Assembly: GCF_001613365.1 (NCBI RefSeq)
Contig: NZ_BDCF01000003.1
Span: 1 to 64,000, forward strand
Direction of reading: 5' to 3'
From: Nocardia xishanensis NBRC 101358
GTDB taxonomy: Bacteria; Actinomycetota; Actinomycetes; Mycobacteriales; Mycobacteriaceae
Length of the DNA: 64,000 bases
Each line of letters starts with the position of its first letter. The first letter of the stretch is position 1. The notes beneath the pieces were generated by a model, which ran no database searches, had not been told where the DNA came from, and saw only the letters and a program-made list of their open reading frames with translations. The translations under genes and the position numbers were made by a program. This document shows positions 17,910 through 27,534 of this stretch, in pieces.

Positions 17910-18335
17910 ATGAGCGTTGACCGCGGTACTCGTCGGCGGCCGATTCGCGCCACCGTGGTGGCGAGCGCCTGCGCGGGCGCCGCAGCGATCGCCGTGGCGG
18001 CGGCTCCCCCCGCGGGCGCCACGGCGACCGGAGTCGGGGTCCTGCCCGACCTCGGCTACGGCCTCGCGACCAATTTCGGCACCGGTTGCAGTTACACGAT
18101 CGAGGCCTTCCTCACCGACGCCGTCTCACCGGTGTACTTCTACGACAACGGTATTCCGCTCGCCACCGTGCGGCCGACCGGCGGCGTCGCGCTGCTGAAG
18201 TGGGTGCCGGCGACCACGGGCAGGCACACGATCAGCGTGGTGCAGGCGCCCGACGACGTCATCACCGCCTACTATGCGGTGCCCGTCGGCACCGGCGTGC
18301 AGGTCGGCCACGGGTGTGTGGTGTTCGACGGCTGA
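17910..18335 (+). CDS. Small secreted protein, Ig-like fold likely
   Basis: This 141-aa protein has a clear Sec signal peptide: basic residues RGTRRRPIR, a hydrophobic Ala-rich core, and a probable cleavage after AGA or ATA around residue 40. The mature part of about 100 residues is beta-rich, contains two cysteines (GTGCSYTIEAF and GHGCVVF) that could form a disulfide, and resembles small Ig-like secreted actinobacterial proteins. The function is unknown. ATG 17910 has GGAAGGGG upstream. It lies 60 bp before a sensor kinase and may be coexpressed. Confidence 0.75.
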   Translation: MSVDRGTRRRPIRATVVASACAGAAAIAVAAAPPAGATATGVGVLPDLGYGLATNFGTGCSYTIEAFLTDAVSPVYFYDNGIPLATVRPTGGVALLKWVPATTGRHTISVVQAPDDVITAYYAVPVGTGVQVGHGCVVFDG

Positions 18336-18395
18336 TCCAACGGCCGGCGCGGCCGCGGGGCCCGCGCCGGGGGCTTCGCGTCACGGAGGACCGAT

Positions 18396-20492
18396 ATGAC
18401 GACCCAGCGCAGACTCGAGGTCGGATCGGAATTCGGACCGTACCGGCTGGTCCGGCTGATCGGCCGCGGCGGCATGGGCGAGGTGTTCGAGGCCTACGAC
18501 ACCGGCAAGGATCGCGTCGTCGCCATCAAGGTGCTGCCCGAGCGGCTCGCCGAAGACCCCGTCTACCGCGAGCGGTTCCGGCGCGAATCGCACGCCGCGG
18601 CCCGGCTCAAGGAACCGCACGTCATCCCGATCCACGACTACGGCGAGATCGACGGCCACCTCTTCATCGACATGCGCCTGGTCGAGGGCGAGAACCTGCG
18701 CGCGGTGCTGCGCGAACGCGCGCCGCTGGAACCGGCGGCCGCGGTCGAGCTGATCAGGCAGGTGGCCGCCGCCCTCGACGCCGCGCACGGCGACGACCTG
18801 GTGCACCGTGATATCAAGCCCGACAACATCCTGACCACGCCCGACGGCTTCGCCTATCTCGTCGACTTCGGCATCGCGCACTCCAGCACCGCGGAAGGTC
18901 TGACCGCCGACGGCTCGGCGATCGGTTCGTTCCACTACATGTCGCCGGAGCGGTTCTCCTCGCGCGTGGTGACCGAGGCCGCGGACATCTACGCCCTCGG
19001 CTGCGTGCTATACGAATGTCTCACCGGCGCGAGGCCGTTCCCCGCCGACACCGACGGCGAGATCATGCGGGCGCATATGGTCGAGCCACCGCCGCGGCCG
19101 AGCAGGCTGCGCTCGGAGATCCCGACGGCGATGGACACGGTGATCGTCAAGGCGCTGGCGAAAGACCCCGCCGCACGATATGCCAGCGCGGGCGAGTTCG
19201 CGTCCGCCGCGCAGGAGGCGCTGCAAGGCAAGGTCGCGGTGCCGGAGGTATTGCCGACTCAGGAGGCGAGCACCGGCGACGACACCGTCACGAGCGCGGA
19301 AGCCGTTGTGCCGCAGGGCGCTACAGCCGCGCGTGGTCCCGAGCTTCCGGATGGCGGGCCGCGAATCCGGCCGCTCGCCGAGGACGCGGGCGGCGCGCGA
19401 ACGCCCGAGCCGCCGAAGCGGACACTCCGGCGGACGGCGCGCAGGCTGGCCGTCCCGGCGCTGATCGCCGCCGTGATACTCGCGGCGGCAACGGTTCTCG
19501 TGGCCTGGGTGGCATCGGGCAGACCCGCCGACGGCACCGCGGTTCCCGATCGCGCCGCCCTGAACCCCGACGACGTCGACCTGGTGGCCAGCGCCGGTTC
19601 GATCGGCTACAAGCGCGCCAATTGCGTGCACCGCGAGCCGGATCCCGCGACGACCGCGCTCGTGTCCTGCGATGCCAACGACCGGACGGGTGCCCCCGCC
19701 GCCCGGCTTTTCCGGTTCCGCACCCTCGACGGCCTGCGGGACTACTACCGGCATTTCGTCATCGAGGCCTACGGCGCCACTAACTGTCCGAACGATCCGC
19801 CCGGCGACGACGGCCCGCTCGTGGTGAACGGGAAGCCCACCGGGCGAGACGCCTGCCTGACCAGTCGCGCCGACGACCCGGCGACGCCCGAGCCGGTGCT
19901 CGCCGTTGCCGACGAGGACCAGCTCGCGCTGGGTCTCTACATCTGGCCGGGCCCGGGTGACCAGCCGACGCGCGATTACATTGCGTCGCACCATCTTTAC
20001 CATTTCCTGCCGAAGGAGAAGACGGTCGACCCGGACTTCTTCACCGCCGCGGATCGGCGCGTCCTCGATCATCTGACCGGCGACTACGGGCCCTCGACCT
20101 GCAAGCACATGGACCTGCCCGCGGGCAGCGCCGCGGAAGCGGCGATTCACTGCGCCACCCGTCGCGGGGACCCCGCTCCCACGTTCTTCGGCTTCCCGGA
20201 TCACAGGTCGATGAGCCTCGGATACCAAGCCGGGTTGGGCCAGGTGTCGGGACACGCGTGCGGTGGTGGCGGCGGCGCGGACGACGTGTGGCGCAAGTCG
20301 ACGGGACCCGTCGGCCGGTTCTTCTGCGACACCGATGAAAACGCCACGCTCGGTGCGCGCCCTTGTCTGCTGGCTGTGCACGATGAATTCCGGCTCATGA
20401 TCGACGTGTGCGCCTCGGCCAAGGACGATCCGGACGGCGCCGTGAACTCGGAAGCCGATCTGCTGGGTTGGTTCCGCACCAATTTCGGCTGA
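18396..20492 (+). CDS. Transmembrane Ser/Thr protein kinase with duplicated extracellular domain
   Basis: This 698-aa Pkn-type receptor kinase has an N-terminal catalytic domain (about 13-275): glycine loop GRGGMGEVFE, the ATP-site Lys in VAIKVL, HRDIKPDN, DFG and SPER are all present, so it should be active. A juxtamembrane linker leads to one TM helix (about 350-373, LAVPALIAAVILAAATVLVAWVA). The extracellular 310 residues contain two related cysteine-containing repeats: C-VHREPDPATTALVS-C followed by an F-rich strand, and C-KHMDLPAGSAAEAAIH-C followed by one. They resemble no sensor that I recognise. The ATG has GGAGG upstream. Confidence 0.92.
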   Translation: MTTQRRLEVGSEFGPYRLVRLIGRGGMGEVFEAYDTGKDRVVAIKVLPERLAEDPVYRERFRRESHAAARLKEPHVIPIHDYGEIDGHLFIDMRLVEGENLRAVLRERAPLEPAAAVELIRQVAAALDAAHGDDLVHRDIKPDNILTTPDGFAYLVDFGIAHSSTAEGLTADGSAIGSFHYMSPERFSSRVVTEAADIYALGCVLYECLTGARPFPADTDGEIMRAHMVEPPPRPSRLRSEIPTAMDTVIVKALAKDPAARYASAGEFASAAQEALQGKVAVPEVLPTQEASTGDDTVTSAEAVVPQGATAARGPELPDGGPRIRPLAEDAGGARTPEPPKRTLRRTARRLAVPALIAAVILAAATVLVAWVASGRPADGTAVPDRAALNPDDVDLVASAGSIGYKRANCVHREPDPATTALVSCDANDRTGAPAARLFRFRTLDGLRDYYRHFVIEAYGATNCPNDPPGDDGPLVVNGKPTGRDACLTSRADDPATPEPVLAVADEDQLALGLYIWPGPGDQPTRDYIASHHLYHFLPKEKTVDPDFFTAADRRVLDHLTGDYGPSTCKHMDLPAGSAAEAAIHCATRRGDPAPTFFGFPDHRSMSLGYQAGLGQVSGHACGGGGGADDVWRKSTGPVGRFFCDTDENATLGARPCLLAVHDEFRLMIDVCASAKDDPDGAVNSEADLLGWFRTNFG

Positions 20493-20495
20493 CCG

Positions 20496-20831
20496 TCAGT
20501 CGGTCGCCTTGGGCTGCCAGTCCGCGGCCCACGCGTCGAGCTGGGCGAGGCGTTCGAGAAGGGTCCGGCCTTGTCCGGTGAGTAGGTAGCCCTCGCCGGT
20601 GTGCTGGACGAGATCGGCCTGTCCGAGCTCGCGAAGCCGGTCGGCCAGGACACTCGACGAGACGCCGTCGCATCGCTGCTGTAGTCGACGGAAGGTCGGA
20701 GTCGAGTCGTCCTGGAGCTCCCACAGGACTCGCAGCGCCCATCGCCGGCCCAGGAGGTCGAGCAGCGCCATGATCGGGCGCCCTGTGTGCGATCCGCGGA
20801 CCCGTCGGCCCGGGAGAGGTGTCGACGTCAT
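20496..20831 (-). CDS. HxlR family winged-helix regulator
   Basis: This 111-aa protein has the single HxlR winged helix-turn-helix: LLDLLGRRWALRVLWELQ, then TFRRLQQRCDGVSSSVLADRLREL, and the wing LVQHTGEGYLLT. It lacks the classic N-terminal cysteine of redox-sensing HxlR proteins such as HypR. It is divergent from the AhpD-like gene with 39 bp between starts, so it probably represses that gene. ATG 20831 is used; upstream in-frame codons extend it without homology. Confidence 0.87.
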   Translation of the reverse strand: MTSTPLPGRRVRGSHTGRPIMALLDLLGRRWALRVLWELQDDSTPTFRRLQQRCDGVSSSVLADRLRELGQADLVQHTGEGYLLTGQGRTLLERLAQLDAWAADWQPKATD

Positions 20832-20870
20832 CTGCTTCCCTTTCCGAAGCATCGAGATTAGCATGCCATC

Positions 20871-21494
20871 ATGCCTCTGAAATCGAAGCAACCACGAATC
20901 GAACCGCTCTCCCCGCCGTACGACGAGGAGGCGGGCGCGGCCCTCGAGCTCCTCGGGTATTCGCCCATCCAGCTGTTCCGGGTGTGGGCGCGCAGGCCTG
21001 AGCTCGCCCGCTCCATCGCGGGCTGGGGAAGCTACTACTTCTCTCGGCGCTCCGCCCTCACGCTCCGCCAGCGCGAGCTGATCATCGACCGGACGACCGC
21101 GCTGTGCGGCGCCGGCTACGAGTGGGCCGTGCACGTCGCGGGCTTCGCCGAAAAGGTGGGGTTCGACACCGCGCAGCTCGAGTCTCTCGCGACCGGAAAG
21201 CCCGCGGACGACTGCTGGGACGCCGGTGACCGTGCGGTATTCGAAGCCGTCGACCAACTTCACGCGACATTCGATCTCTCCGACGAGACCTGGGCCAACC
21301 TGGTCGCCGTCGCCGATGAAGACGCCGCGCTCGAGCTGGTCCTGATCTGCGGTTGGTACCACGCGATCTCGTTCGCCGTCAGGGCGCTGCGCCTGCCTCC
21401 CGAGCCCGGCACAGAGTCGCTCGCGGCATTGGTAGGGATGGCAGGCGCGGGCCCGGACAATCGGGCGCACGATCCGGAAGACAGCGCCACCTGA
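20871..21494 (+). CDS. Carboxymuconolactone decarboxylase/AhpD-like protein
   Basis: This 207-aa protein belongs to the CMD/AhpD fold. The core LTLRQRELIIDRTTALCGAGYEWAVHVAGFAEKVG matches the family pattern RxxxLxxxxYEWxxH, but it has a single Cys instead of the AhpD CxxC pair, so it is unlikely to be a peroxidase-coupled disulfide reductase. Family members include decarboxylases and stress proteins of unknown substrate. The divergent HxlR gene suggests control by a small-molecule or redox signal. Confidence 0.8.
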   Translation: MPLKSKQPRIEPLSPPYDEEAGAALELLGYSPIQLFRVWARRPELARSIAGWGSYYFSRRSALTLRQRELIIDRTTALCGAGYEWAVHVAGFAEKVGFDTAQLESLATGKPADDCWDAGDRAVFEAVDQLHATFDLSDETWANLVAVADEDAALELVLICGWYHAISFAVRALRLPPEPGTESLAALVGMAGAGPDNRAHDPEDSAT

Positions 21495-21605
21495 CGGCGC
21501 GAGAACACCGCGACATATCGCTGCGAGTCACGAGCCACCTTCTGGGCCGATGATCGATCAGCTCGTTCGCGGGTGTTCGCCGAGTAAGTGCAGCTACGGC
21601 GTTCG

Positions 21606-22130
21606 TCAACGCCGAGGGTGCAGCAGCAGTTCGGCGATGTCTTGTACGCGGGCGAGGGAAATGCCGGTTCGCTGTTCCACGGCCAGCGGATGGTCGGTGG
21701 GTTCCAGTTCCACCGTCGGGCGGACGCCGACGGGCTGGCTGTGCACCTTGGTCTTCAAGTTCAACGTCGTCGGTTCGTACGTCGGCAGCTCGGTCGACAG
21801 CCAGCCGAAATACGGTGGCTCCGCTACCCGCTCCGGACTGGCCCACAACTCCGTGGCACGCGCGAAGTTGCTCTTGCTCAGCGAAACCCATACGCCCCAC
21901 TCGAACTCGTTCTCCGAGTCCAAGACCGGGAGGATCAGGCGGGCCCGGAGGAAGAAGTGCTCGTCAGCGATCACGCACTGCTCGTCGCCGAGGACATTCC
22001 CCGAACCGCCTTCCAGGCTCTCGCTCCAGTAGGCGGGCGCGACCGTGCCGTAAGTGAACGGCAGGCCTCCGTGTTCCTGGCCGCAGGAAGAGCAGAGGAA
22101 CCCCAGATCTGTTGACATGTCCGACAGCAT
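21606..22130 (-). CDS. DUF2199 domain protein
   Basis: This 174-aa protein has a zinc-ribbon-like N-terminal pattern LGFLCSSCGQEHGGLPFTYG and the downstream family segments FFLRARLILPV, FEWGVWVSLS and HPLAVEQRTGISLARVQDIA, typical of DUF2199. The family function is unknown. The start may be ATG 22130 or ATG 22118; neither has a strong ribosome site. It lies downstream of the DUF5682 terminator and is a separate unit. Confidence 0.8.
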   Translation of the reverse strand: MLSDMSTDLGFLCSSCGQEHGGLPFTYGTVAPAYWSESLEGGSGNVLGDEQCVIADEHFFLRARLILPVLDSENEFEWGVWVSLSKSNFARATELWASPERVAEPPYFGWLSTELPTYEPTTLNLKTKVHSQPVGVRPTVELEPTDHPLAVEQRTGISLARVQDIAELLLHPRR

Positions 22131-22179
22131 AGAAACCCGACATCAACACCGACCGCCCGCAGCGAGTTATCGCGCGGAC

Positions 22180-22228
22180 ACCCGCTCTCCCGCGCGCCGA
22201 TGGCTTCGGCGTGAGCGGGAGAGCGGGT
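22180..22228 (-). terminator. Strong terminator of the vWA-MoxR-DUF5682 operon
   Basis: ACCCGCTCTCCCGC (22180-22193) and GCGGGAGAGCGGGT (22215-22228) form a perfect 14-bp stem that continues into an inner GCGCCGA/TCGGCGT pairing. It lies 20 bp beyond the stop codon of the last operon gene. It should stop minus-strand transcription before DUF2199. Confidence 0.75.
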
Positions 22229-22248
22229 TCTGCGGCGTCTTGGGCGGG

Positions 22249-25035
22249 TCAGCTCGCCGCGGTGGGGACGAGCGCGGCGAGTGCCGTAGCCGTCTCCGGA
22301 TGCCTGGTCACCAGCGCCGCGACCTCGGTGTGCACAGCGGCCGCCGGACGCTGCCACGTACCGCCGTGGCCGAGCAGCGCGCCGAGCGCGTCGCAGGCCG
22401 CCGGGTGGGCGAACAGCAGATCGGTGACCGGACCGCCCGCCGCCGCGAGCGCGGGAACGGCCGCCGGTCGCGGCGTGGCCGTCCACGGCGGACTCCAGCT
22501 GTCCACGGCCGCGAGACCGGACGGGAAGGTGCGGCCCGCCTCCCTGGTGAGCGCAGGAATCAGTTCGCCTGCCTGGCCGCGCAGGGTGGTGATCAGCTTC
22601 GGCAGCCATGGCAGCAGCACGCTGTCCGGCAGCCTGCCGAACGCCTTCGACAACAGCTCCACCACAAAGGGTTTCAGCGACGGCACCGGATCCATGGCCT
22701 GCACGAAACCGCTCAGGTACTGCGGGAACGCGGGCACGACGAGCGGGTTGGCCAGCATGTCGTCGCAGCGGGTACGCAGTTCCGGCAGTGTGAGCAGGCC
22801 GAGTTGCAGGCGCGTCGCCCACAGCAGAGCCACCTTCGCCGGCGCCTCGGGATGCGACTGCAACACAGCGAGTTCGAGCTGGGTGTGATCGCAGCCGAGG
22901 GACAGCGCCAGGTTCTCCATGCCGAACAGGAAGCCGAGCATGGCGGCGACCGGCCGCACGCCGGAGTTCTCGTCGGTGAAGGCGGTGGGCAGCAGCGTGC
23001 AGTAGTGCGCGTAGCCCGTGGTGACGAACCGGCCGCACCAGTCAGGTAGACCGTCCTCGGTCGACCGGAAATAGTTGAGCAGCAGCCGGATCCGGCGCAG
23101 CACCTCGGGCGCGTCGTCCACCGAACGCTCGGCGGCGAGCAGTTCGACGGCGCGGTGGCCGAGTTCGTCGGCCAGCCGCGGCGACTTCAGGTACAGCAGA
23201 GCGTCTTCCACCGCCGCCAGCGCCACAGCGGCCGTCGCGTCGTCCGCCGTCACCGCGATGCGCAGTCGTTGTTCGAGTACCTGCTCGATGGTCACGCCCT
23301 CGTAGCCGAGCTCGACCAGGGCCCGCTGGTGTTTGCCGAGGGCCAGATCCCAGCTTTCCTGGATGGAGCTCTCCCCGAGCGCACGCGAACCCATGATCGG
23401 CCGCACCGCGTCCGACGGCAGCAGCCTGCGAAGGATCCACAGTAGATCCGAACACGGCCGCAGGTGCGGATCGGCCCGCAGATCCAGCAGCGACCGCTGT
23501 ACGGTGCGCTTGCCGGTGTCGATGCCGAGCGGCGCCAGCCGGTCGAGCACGTCGCGGGCGAGCGGCGGCAGCGCCGCGTAGCCCACCTGCCCGATGCGAT
23601 CCCCGCCGAGCAGGATCTCGCACAGCTTGCGCACGTCGCGGCGGCCGGGCACGTGGTCCTTCTCGATGCACGTGATCGCCGCGTCCTGGAAGTCGTACGG
23701 CGTCGGGCGGGCGCGATTGCGCATGCCAGCCAACAGGATCGACGTCTCGAACACCGCGATCGCGTCGGCGGTGCTGGCCAGGTAGCCGTTGCGCCTGGCC
23801 AGGCGGACGATGTCCACCGACCAGTCGAGCAGCTCGGCCTCGTCGAGCGAGTCCAATCGCGGCGGGGTGGACAGGAACCCCGTCAGCTGGTCGGCCACCG
23901 CGGCGGTGGTCACCACGGGCGGCGTGCGCTTGCTCGTCTTCTTGCTCGCGGACTTCTGGCCCGCGAGCTGGAACGGCTTCACACCGCCCCGCCGCAAGCC
24001 CTTCGACCAGGTCGCCGCGGCGATCGACACCGACCCCGATGCCAGCCCGAACTGTTCCTCGATGGCCGAGTGGCTGGACGGGATCAGCCCGTACTGCCAG
24101 GTGGTCTTCGACCGCGGCGTGATCTCGTAGGGCGCGGCGTCGGCGGGGAGACCGAACTGCTCGACCCGGCTGGCCGCGTGGAACGCACCGCACACGTACA
24201 GGCAGTCGGCCGGGTCGGCGCCGGTCGCTTCCAGATGTTCGCGCATCCGCGTCCACATGTAGCGCTCGCGGTTCTCGTCCTCCTCGGCGCCGGTGCGGCG
24301 CAGGCGGCGGAACAGGCTGCCGATCAGCACCATGACCTGGCGGTAGGTGTCGTAATCGGCGCCTGCCAGCGGTTGTTCGACGTACTGGTCCCACCACTCC
24401 GACCAGTGCCGCACCTTGCCGTGGTGCAGCAGGTGCTCTTCCAGTTCGGCGAAACGCGGTCGCAGGTCACCGATGTCGATGCCGACGGCGTCGCCGTGCA
24501 GCGCGCCGCCCTCGGCGGGCTCCGGAGTCGCCTCGGCGGGTGCGTCACCGTCCTGCGCGCCGCCGTTCGGCGCCCACTGGAAGACGTGGTCGGTGGAGCG
24601 GTCGACGAGCACGAGTTCGACGCCGGGGGTGTCGAGCGCGTAGGAGATCGCCTGGTATTCCGCCGACGCCTCGGTGATCGGCGCGACCACCGAGAGCGGC
24701 GCCCATGCGGCCGGGAACCCGTCGAGTTCACCGGCCCACGCCTGCACCGCCACCGGCAGCTTGCAGTTGCGCAGCTCGTCCAGGATCGGTCGCAGATCCT
24801 CGCACAGCTCCAGATAGACGACCTTGGGCCGCTTCTCGTGCAGCCGCCGCACCATCGCCAGCCCCGAGGCGGGCGAATGGTGGCAGACCGGGAAGATCTC
24901 CAGCTCGACCGCCAGCGCCCGGTCGACGTCGTCGACGATGCCCGCCAGGATCTCCGCGACCGCGCCGGGCTCGGCCGCGAATCGCGTCGCGGCCTCCGCC
25001 AATTGCTCGCGCAGCGCGCCGAACGGACCGGTCAC
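22249..25035 (-). CDS. DUF5682 family protein (EreA/ChaN-like N-terminal domain)
   Basis: This large 928-aa protein is the last gene of the five-gene operon. The N-terminal 330 residues show the DUF5682 pattern: VCHHSPASGLAMVRRL at 50-65, then VVYLELCEDLRPILDEL, and YVCGAFHAASRV near residue 290. This is a layout like the erythromycin-esterase/ChaN/TIKI fold, in which conserved His and Glu bind metal or act in hydrolysis. The remaining 600 residues are helical repeats of unknown role with a Lys-rich spacer (SASKKTSKRTPP). The start is GTG 25035, overlapping the AAA gene stop as GTGA, so the two are translationally coupled. The fold assignment is from motif resemblance. Confidence 0.75.
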   Translation of the reverse strand: MTGPFGALREQLAEAATRFAAEPGAVAEILAGIVDDVDRALAVELEIFPVCHHSPASGLAMVRRLHEKRPKVVYLELCEDLRPILDELRNCKLPVAVQAWAGELDGFPAAWAPLSVVAPITEASAEYQAISYALDTPGVELVLVDRSTDHVFQWAPNGGAQDGDAPAEATPEPAEGGALHGDAVGIDIGDLRPRFAELEEHLLHHGKVRHWSEWWDQYVEQPLAGADYDTYRQVMVLIGSLFRRLRRTGAEEDENRERYMWTRMREHLEATGADPADCLYVCGAFHAASRVEQFGLPADAAPYEITPRSKTTWQYGLIPSSHSAIEEQFGLASGSVSIAAATWSKGLRRGGVKPFQLAGQKSASKKTSKRTPPVVTTAAVADQLTGFLSTPPRLDSLDEAELLDWSVDIVRLARRNGYLASTADAIAVFETSILLAGMRNRARPTPYDFQDAAITCIEKDHVPGRRDVRKLCEILLGGDRIGQVGYAALPPLARDVLDRLAPLGIDTGKRTVQRSLLDLRADPHLRPCSDLLWILRRLLPSDAVRPIMGSRALGESSIQESWDLALGKHQRALVELGYEGVTIEQVLEQRLRIAVTADDATAAVALAAVEDALLYLKSPRLADELGHRAVELLAAERSVDDAPEVLRRIRLLLNYFRSTEDGLPDWCGRFVTTGYAHYCTLLPTAFTDENSGVRPVAAMLGFLFGMENLALSLGCDHTQLELAVLQSHPEAPAKVALLWATRLQLGLLTLPELRTRCDDMLANPLVVPAFPQYLSGFVQAMDPVPSLKPFVVELLSKAFGRLPDSVLLPWLPKLITTLRGQAGELIPALTREAGRTFPSGLAAVDSWSPPWTATPRPAAVPALAAAGGPVTDLLFAHPAACDALGALLGHGGTWQRPAAAVHTEVAALVTRHPETATALAALVPTAAS

Positions 25036-26147
25036 GAGAGCCTCGCGATCGCCGCCCGGCCGCCCTCCAGGAACTCCGGCCAGTCCCCGCCCGCGTCCTT
25101 GCTGCGCGGTTCGACCACGCCGTGCCAGAACTTGTTGAGAATGGCCAGATCCTCCGGCGCCCGGCGGGCCAGCGAGCCGACCAGCGAGCCCGCGAGCGTC
25201 TCGGCCCGCAGCGTGCGGTCGCCGAAGAATTGGCTGTGCAGGATGGCGTCCTCCAGCACGCCGATCTGCTCGGCGGTCGAGAGCGCGGATTCCAGCTTCT
25301 CGTCGTCGCTGGTCGCGGCGGCGGCCGCGGAGCGAAGATCGGCGAAGCTGTCGAGCAGGATGTCGAGCAGCGTGGGCGGCAGCTCCAGTTCGATCTGGTG
25401 CCTGCGCAACAGTTCCGCGGTGCGGAAGCGCACGATCTCGGCCTCGCTGCGCTTGTTGGTCACCACCGGAATGCGCACGAAGTTGAAGCGCCGCTTCAGC
25501 GCCGAGGAGAGGTCGTTCACGCCGCGGTCGCGGCTGTTGGCGGTGGCGATGATGGAGAAGCCGGGCTTGGCGAACACGACGTTGTCATCGTCGAGTTCGG
25601 GGATGGAGACGTACTTCTCGGACAGGATCGAGATCAGTGCGTCCTGCACGTCGCTGGTGGAGCGGGTCAGCTCCTCGAAGCGGCCGATCACGCCCTGCTC
25701 CATCGCGGTCATGATCGGCGATGGGATCATCGACTCCCTCGATTGCCCCTTTGCGATCACCATGGAGATGTTCCACGAGTACTTGATGTGATCCTCGGTG
25801 GTGCCCGCGGTGCCCTGGACCACGAGCGTGGAGTTCCGGCTGATGGCCGCGGAGAGCAGTTCGGCGAGCCAGCTCTTGCCGGTGCCCGGATCGCCGATGA
25901 GCAGCAGGCCGCGGTCGGAGGCCAGCGTGACGATGCTGCGTTCGACGAAACTGCGGTCGCCGAACCACTTCTGGTCGATCTGCCGGTCGAGGCCGTCGGA
26001 GCGCTCGGAGCCGAGGATGAACAGCCGCACCATCTTCGGGCTCAGTCGCCAGGCGAAGGGCTTGGGGCCGTCGTCGATCGATTCCAGCCAGTCCAGCTCC
26101 TCGGCGTACTTCAGTTCGGCGGGGGCGCGCAGCGCGGTATCGGTCAT
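25032..26147 (-). CDS. MoxR-like AAA+ ATPase
   Basis: This 371-aa single-AAA protein has Walker A GDPGTGKS at residues 85-92, a sensor-1 region FSIIATANSRDRGVNDLSSAL and the following KRRFNFVRIPVV arginine-finger region typical of MoxR/dynein-related AAA proteins. MoxR ATPases act with vWA-domain partners in metal insertion or complex assembly, or in conflict systems. Here the vWA partner is encoded 13 bp upstream in the same operon and DUF5682 is coupled downstream by GTGA. The C-terminal 120 residues form the helical lid. Confidence 0.9.
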   Translation of the reverse strand: MTDTALRAPAELKYAEELDWLESIDDGPKPFAWRLSPKMVRLFILGSERSDGLDRQIDQKWFGDRSFVERSIVTLASDRGLLLIGDPGTGKSWLAELLSAAISRNSTLVVQGTAGTTEDHIKYSWNISMVIAKGQSRESMIPSPIMTAMEQGVIGRFEELTRSTSDVQDALISILSEKYVSIPELDDDNVVFAKPGFSIIATANSRDRGVNDLSSALKRRFNFVRIPVVTNKRSEAEIVRFRTAELLRRHQIELELPPTLLDILLDSFADLRSAAAAATSDDEKLESALSTAEQIGVLEDAILHSQFFGDRTLRAETLAGSLVGSLARRAPEDLAILNKFWHGVVEPRSKDAGGDWPEFLEGGRAAIARLS

Positions 26148-26160
26148 GGTCTGAGGTCTC

Positions 26161-27534
26161 CTAGTCGAGAAAGTTCTTGAGTTCGAACACGAGTTTCTGG
26201 ATGCGGCCCGAGATCACCGGCGTGCCCATGGCCTTCAAGCGTTCCCGGAACCAGGGATTCACGCTCTGGTGCCCGGAGCTGTTGACCGAGCCGACCGGGA
26301 TCAGCTTCACGCCGTTGCGATGCACGGCCTGCATGCTCTCGTAGAGCGGCTGGGAGCGGTCGAACTCGTAGAAGTCCGAGATCCACACCAGCACGGTGTT
26401 GGTCGGGTCGACGATCTTGGGCTGGGCCATCGCCATGGCGACGGGGCCGTCGTTGCCGCCGCCGAGATTGGTGCGCAACAGCACCTCGAAGGGATCGTGT
26501 ACCCACGGCGTCAGGTCGATGGCGCGGGTGTCGTAGGCGATCAGGTGCACGTCGACCTTGGGCAGCCCGGCGAAGATCGAGGCGAGGATGGTGCAGTTCA
26601 CCATCGAGTCCACCATCGAACCGGACTGGTCGACCACCACGATCATCCGCGCGGGCACGGTGCGCTTGGCGGTCTGCCGATAGAACAGCCGATCCACGTA
26701 GAGCCGCTCGTCCTCCGGATTCCAGTTGGTGAGGTTCTTCCAGATGGTGCGATCCACATCCAGATTGCGCAGGATGCGCTTCGGCGGCACCGACCGGTCG
26801 ATGGTGCCCGCGGTGGTCTGCTGCACCTGGGTGCGCAGCACCTCGGCGACTTGCTCGACGTAGCGCCGGATGAGCGATTTGGCGTTGGCCAGCGCGACGC
26901 CGGACAGATTCGCCTTGTCGCGCAACAGCTGTTCGAGCAGCGACATGCTCGGCGTCAGCTGGGACGCCAGCGCGGGATCGGCGAGCACTTCGCGCAGCCG
27001 CATCCGGGAGACCAGGTCGGCCTCGAGATCGGCGAGCACGCCGCGCACCTCGCCGCCGCCCTTCTCGCCGAGCATGCGCCGCAACCAGCCCGCATCGCGC
27101 TGCCAGCCGGCGAGCTGGGTCGCGCTGACCGTGCCGCCGCCCGTCGCGAAGACGTTCAGCAACAGCTTGGACACCAGCGCCGCCGAGCGCACCTCGCCCG
27201 CGCCGATGATCGCATCGACCTCTGTGTCGATGGGAGTCTGCTGTTCCCCGGATTCGGTAGCGTCCGATTCCGGCGCGTCTTCTCGGCCACCGGTCGCCGA
27301 TTCCGCGGCACGCACGTGCTCGCCGAGGCCGTCGAATTCGGATCCCAGATCCGGGAAGCGTTGCACGACATTGTCTATCGAGACGCCGGGGTCGAGCAGC
27401 GCCGCGGGCAGGCCGAGGTCGTCGACGATCGCGACGCTCGACGTCTCCAGCGCGGGCTGGGCCTCGCTGTCGAAAATGCCCGCCAGCAGCCGCCAGTAGA
27501 GGATCTGCCGTCGAGTCTCGTTGCTGTCGGTCAT
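26161..27534 (-). CDS. vWA-domain (CoxE/CobT-like) partner protein
   Basis: This 457-aa protein has a helical N-terminal 260 residues with an acidic, low-complexity linker (about 75-105), and a C-terminal von Willebrand A domain from about 285. The metal-ion adhesion site is complete: DQSGS near residue 300, the Thr in RTNLGGGND and the Asp in WISDFYEF. This resembles the vWA subunits that pair with MoxR ATPases. The start ATG 27534 overlaps the upstream gene's stop as ATGA. The complete MIDAS suggests Mg-dependent binding of a target protein. Confidence 0.9.
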   Translation of the reverse strand: MTDSNETRRQILYWRLLAGIFDSEAQPALETSSVAIVDDLGLPAALLDPGVSIDNVVQRFPDLGSEFDGLGEHVRAAESATGGREDAPESDATESGEQQTPIDTEVDAIIGAGEVRSAALVSKLLLNVFATGGGTVSATQLAGWQRDAGWLRRMLGEKGGGEVRGVLADLEADLVSRMRLREVLADPALASQLTPSMSLLEQLLRDKANLSGVALANAKSLIRRYVEQVAEVLRTQVQQTTAGTIDRSVPPKRILRNLDVDRTIWKNLTNWNPEDERLYVDRLFYRQTAKRTVPARMIVVVDQSGSMVDSMVNCTILASIFAGLPKVDVHLIAYDTRAIDLTPWVHDPFEVLLRTNLGGGNDGPVAMAMAQPKIVDPTNTVLVWISDFYEFDRSQPLYESMQAVHRNGVKLIPVGSVNSSGHQSVNPWFRERLKAMGTPVISGRIQKLVFELKNFLD

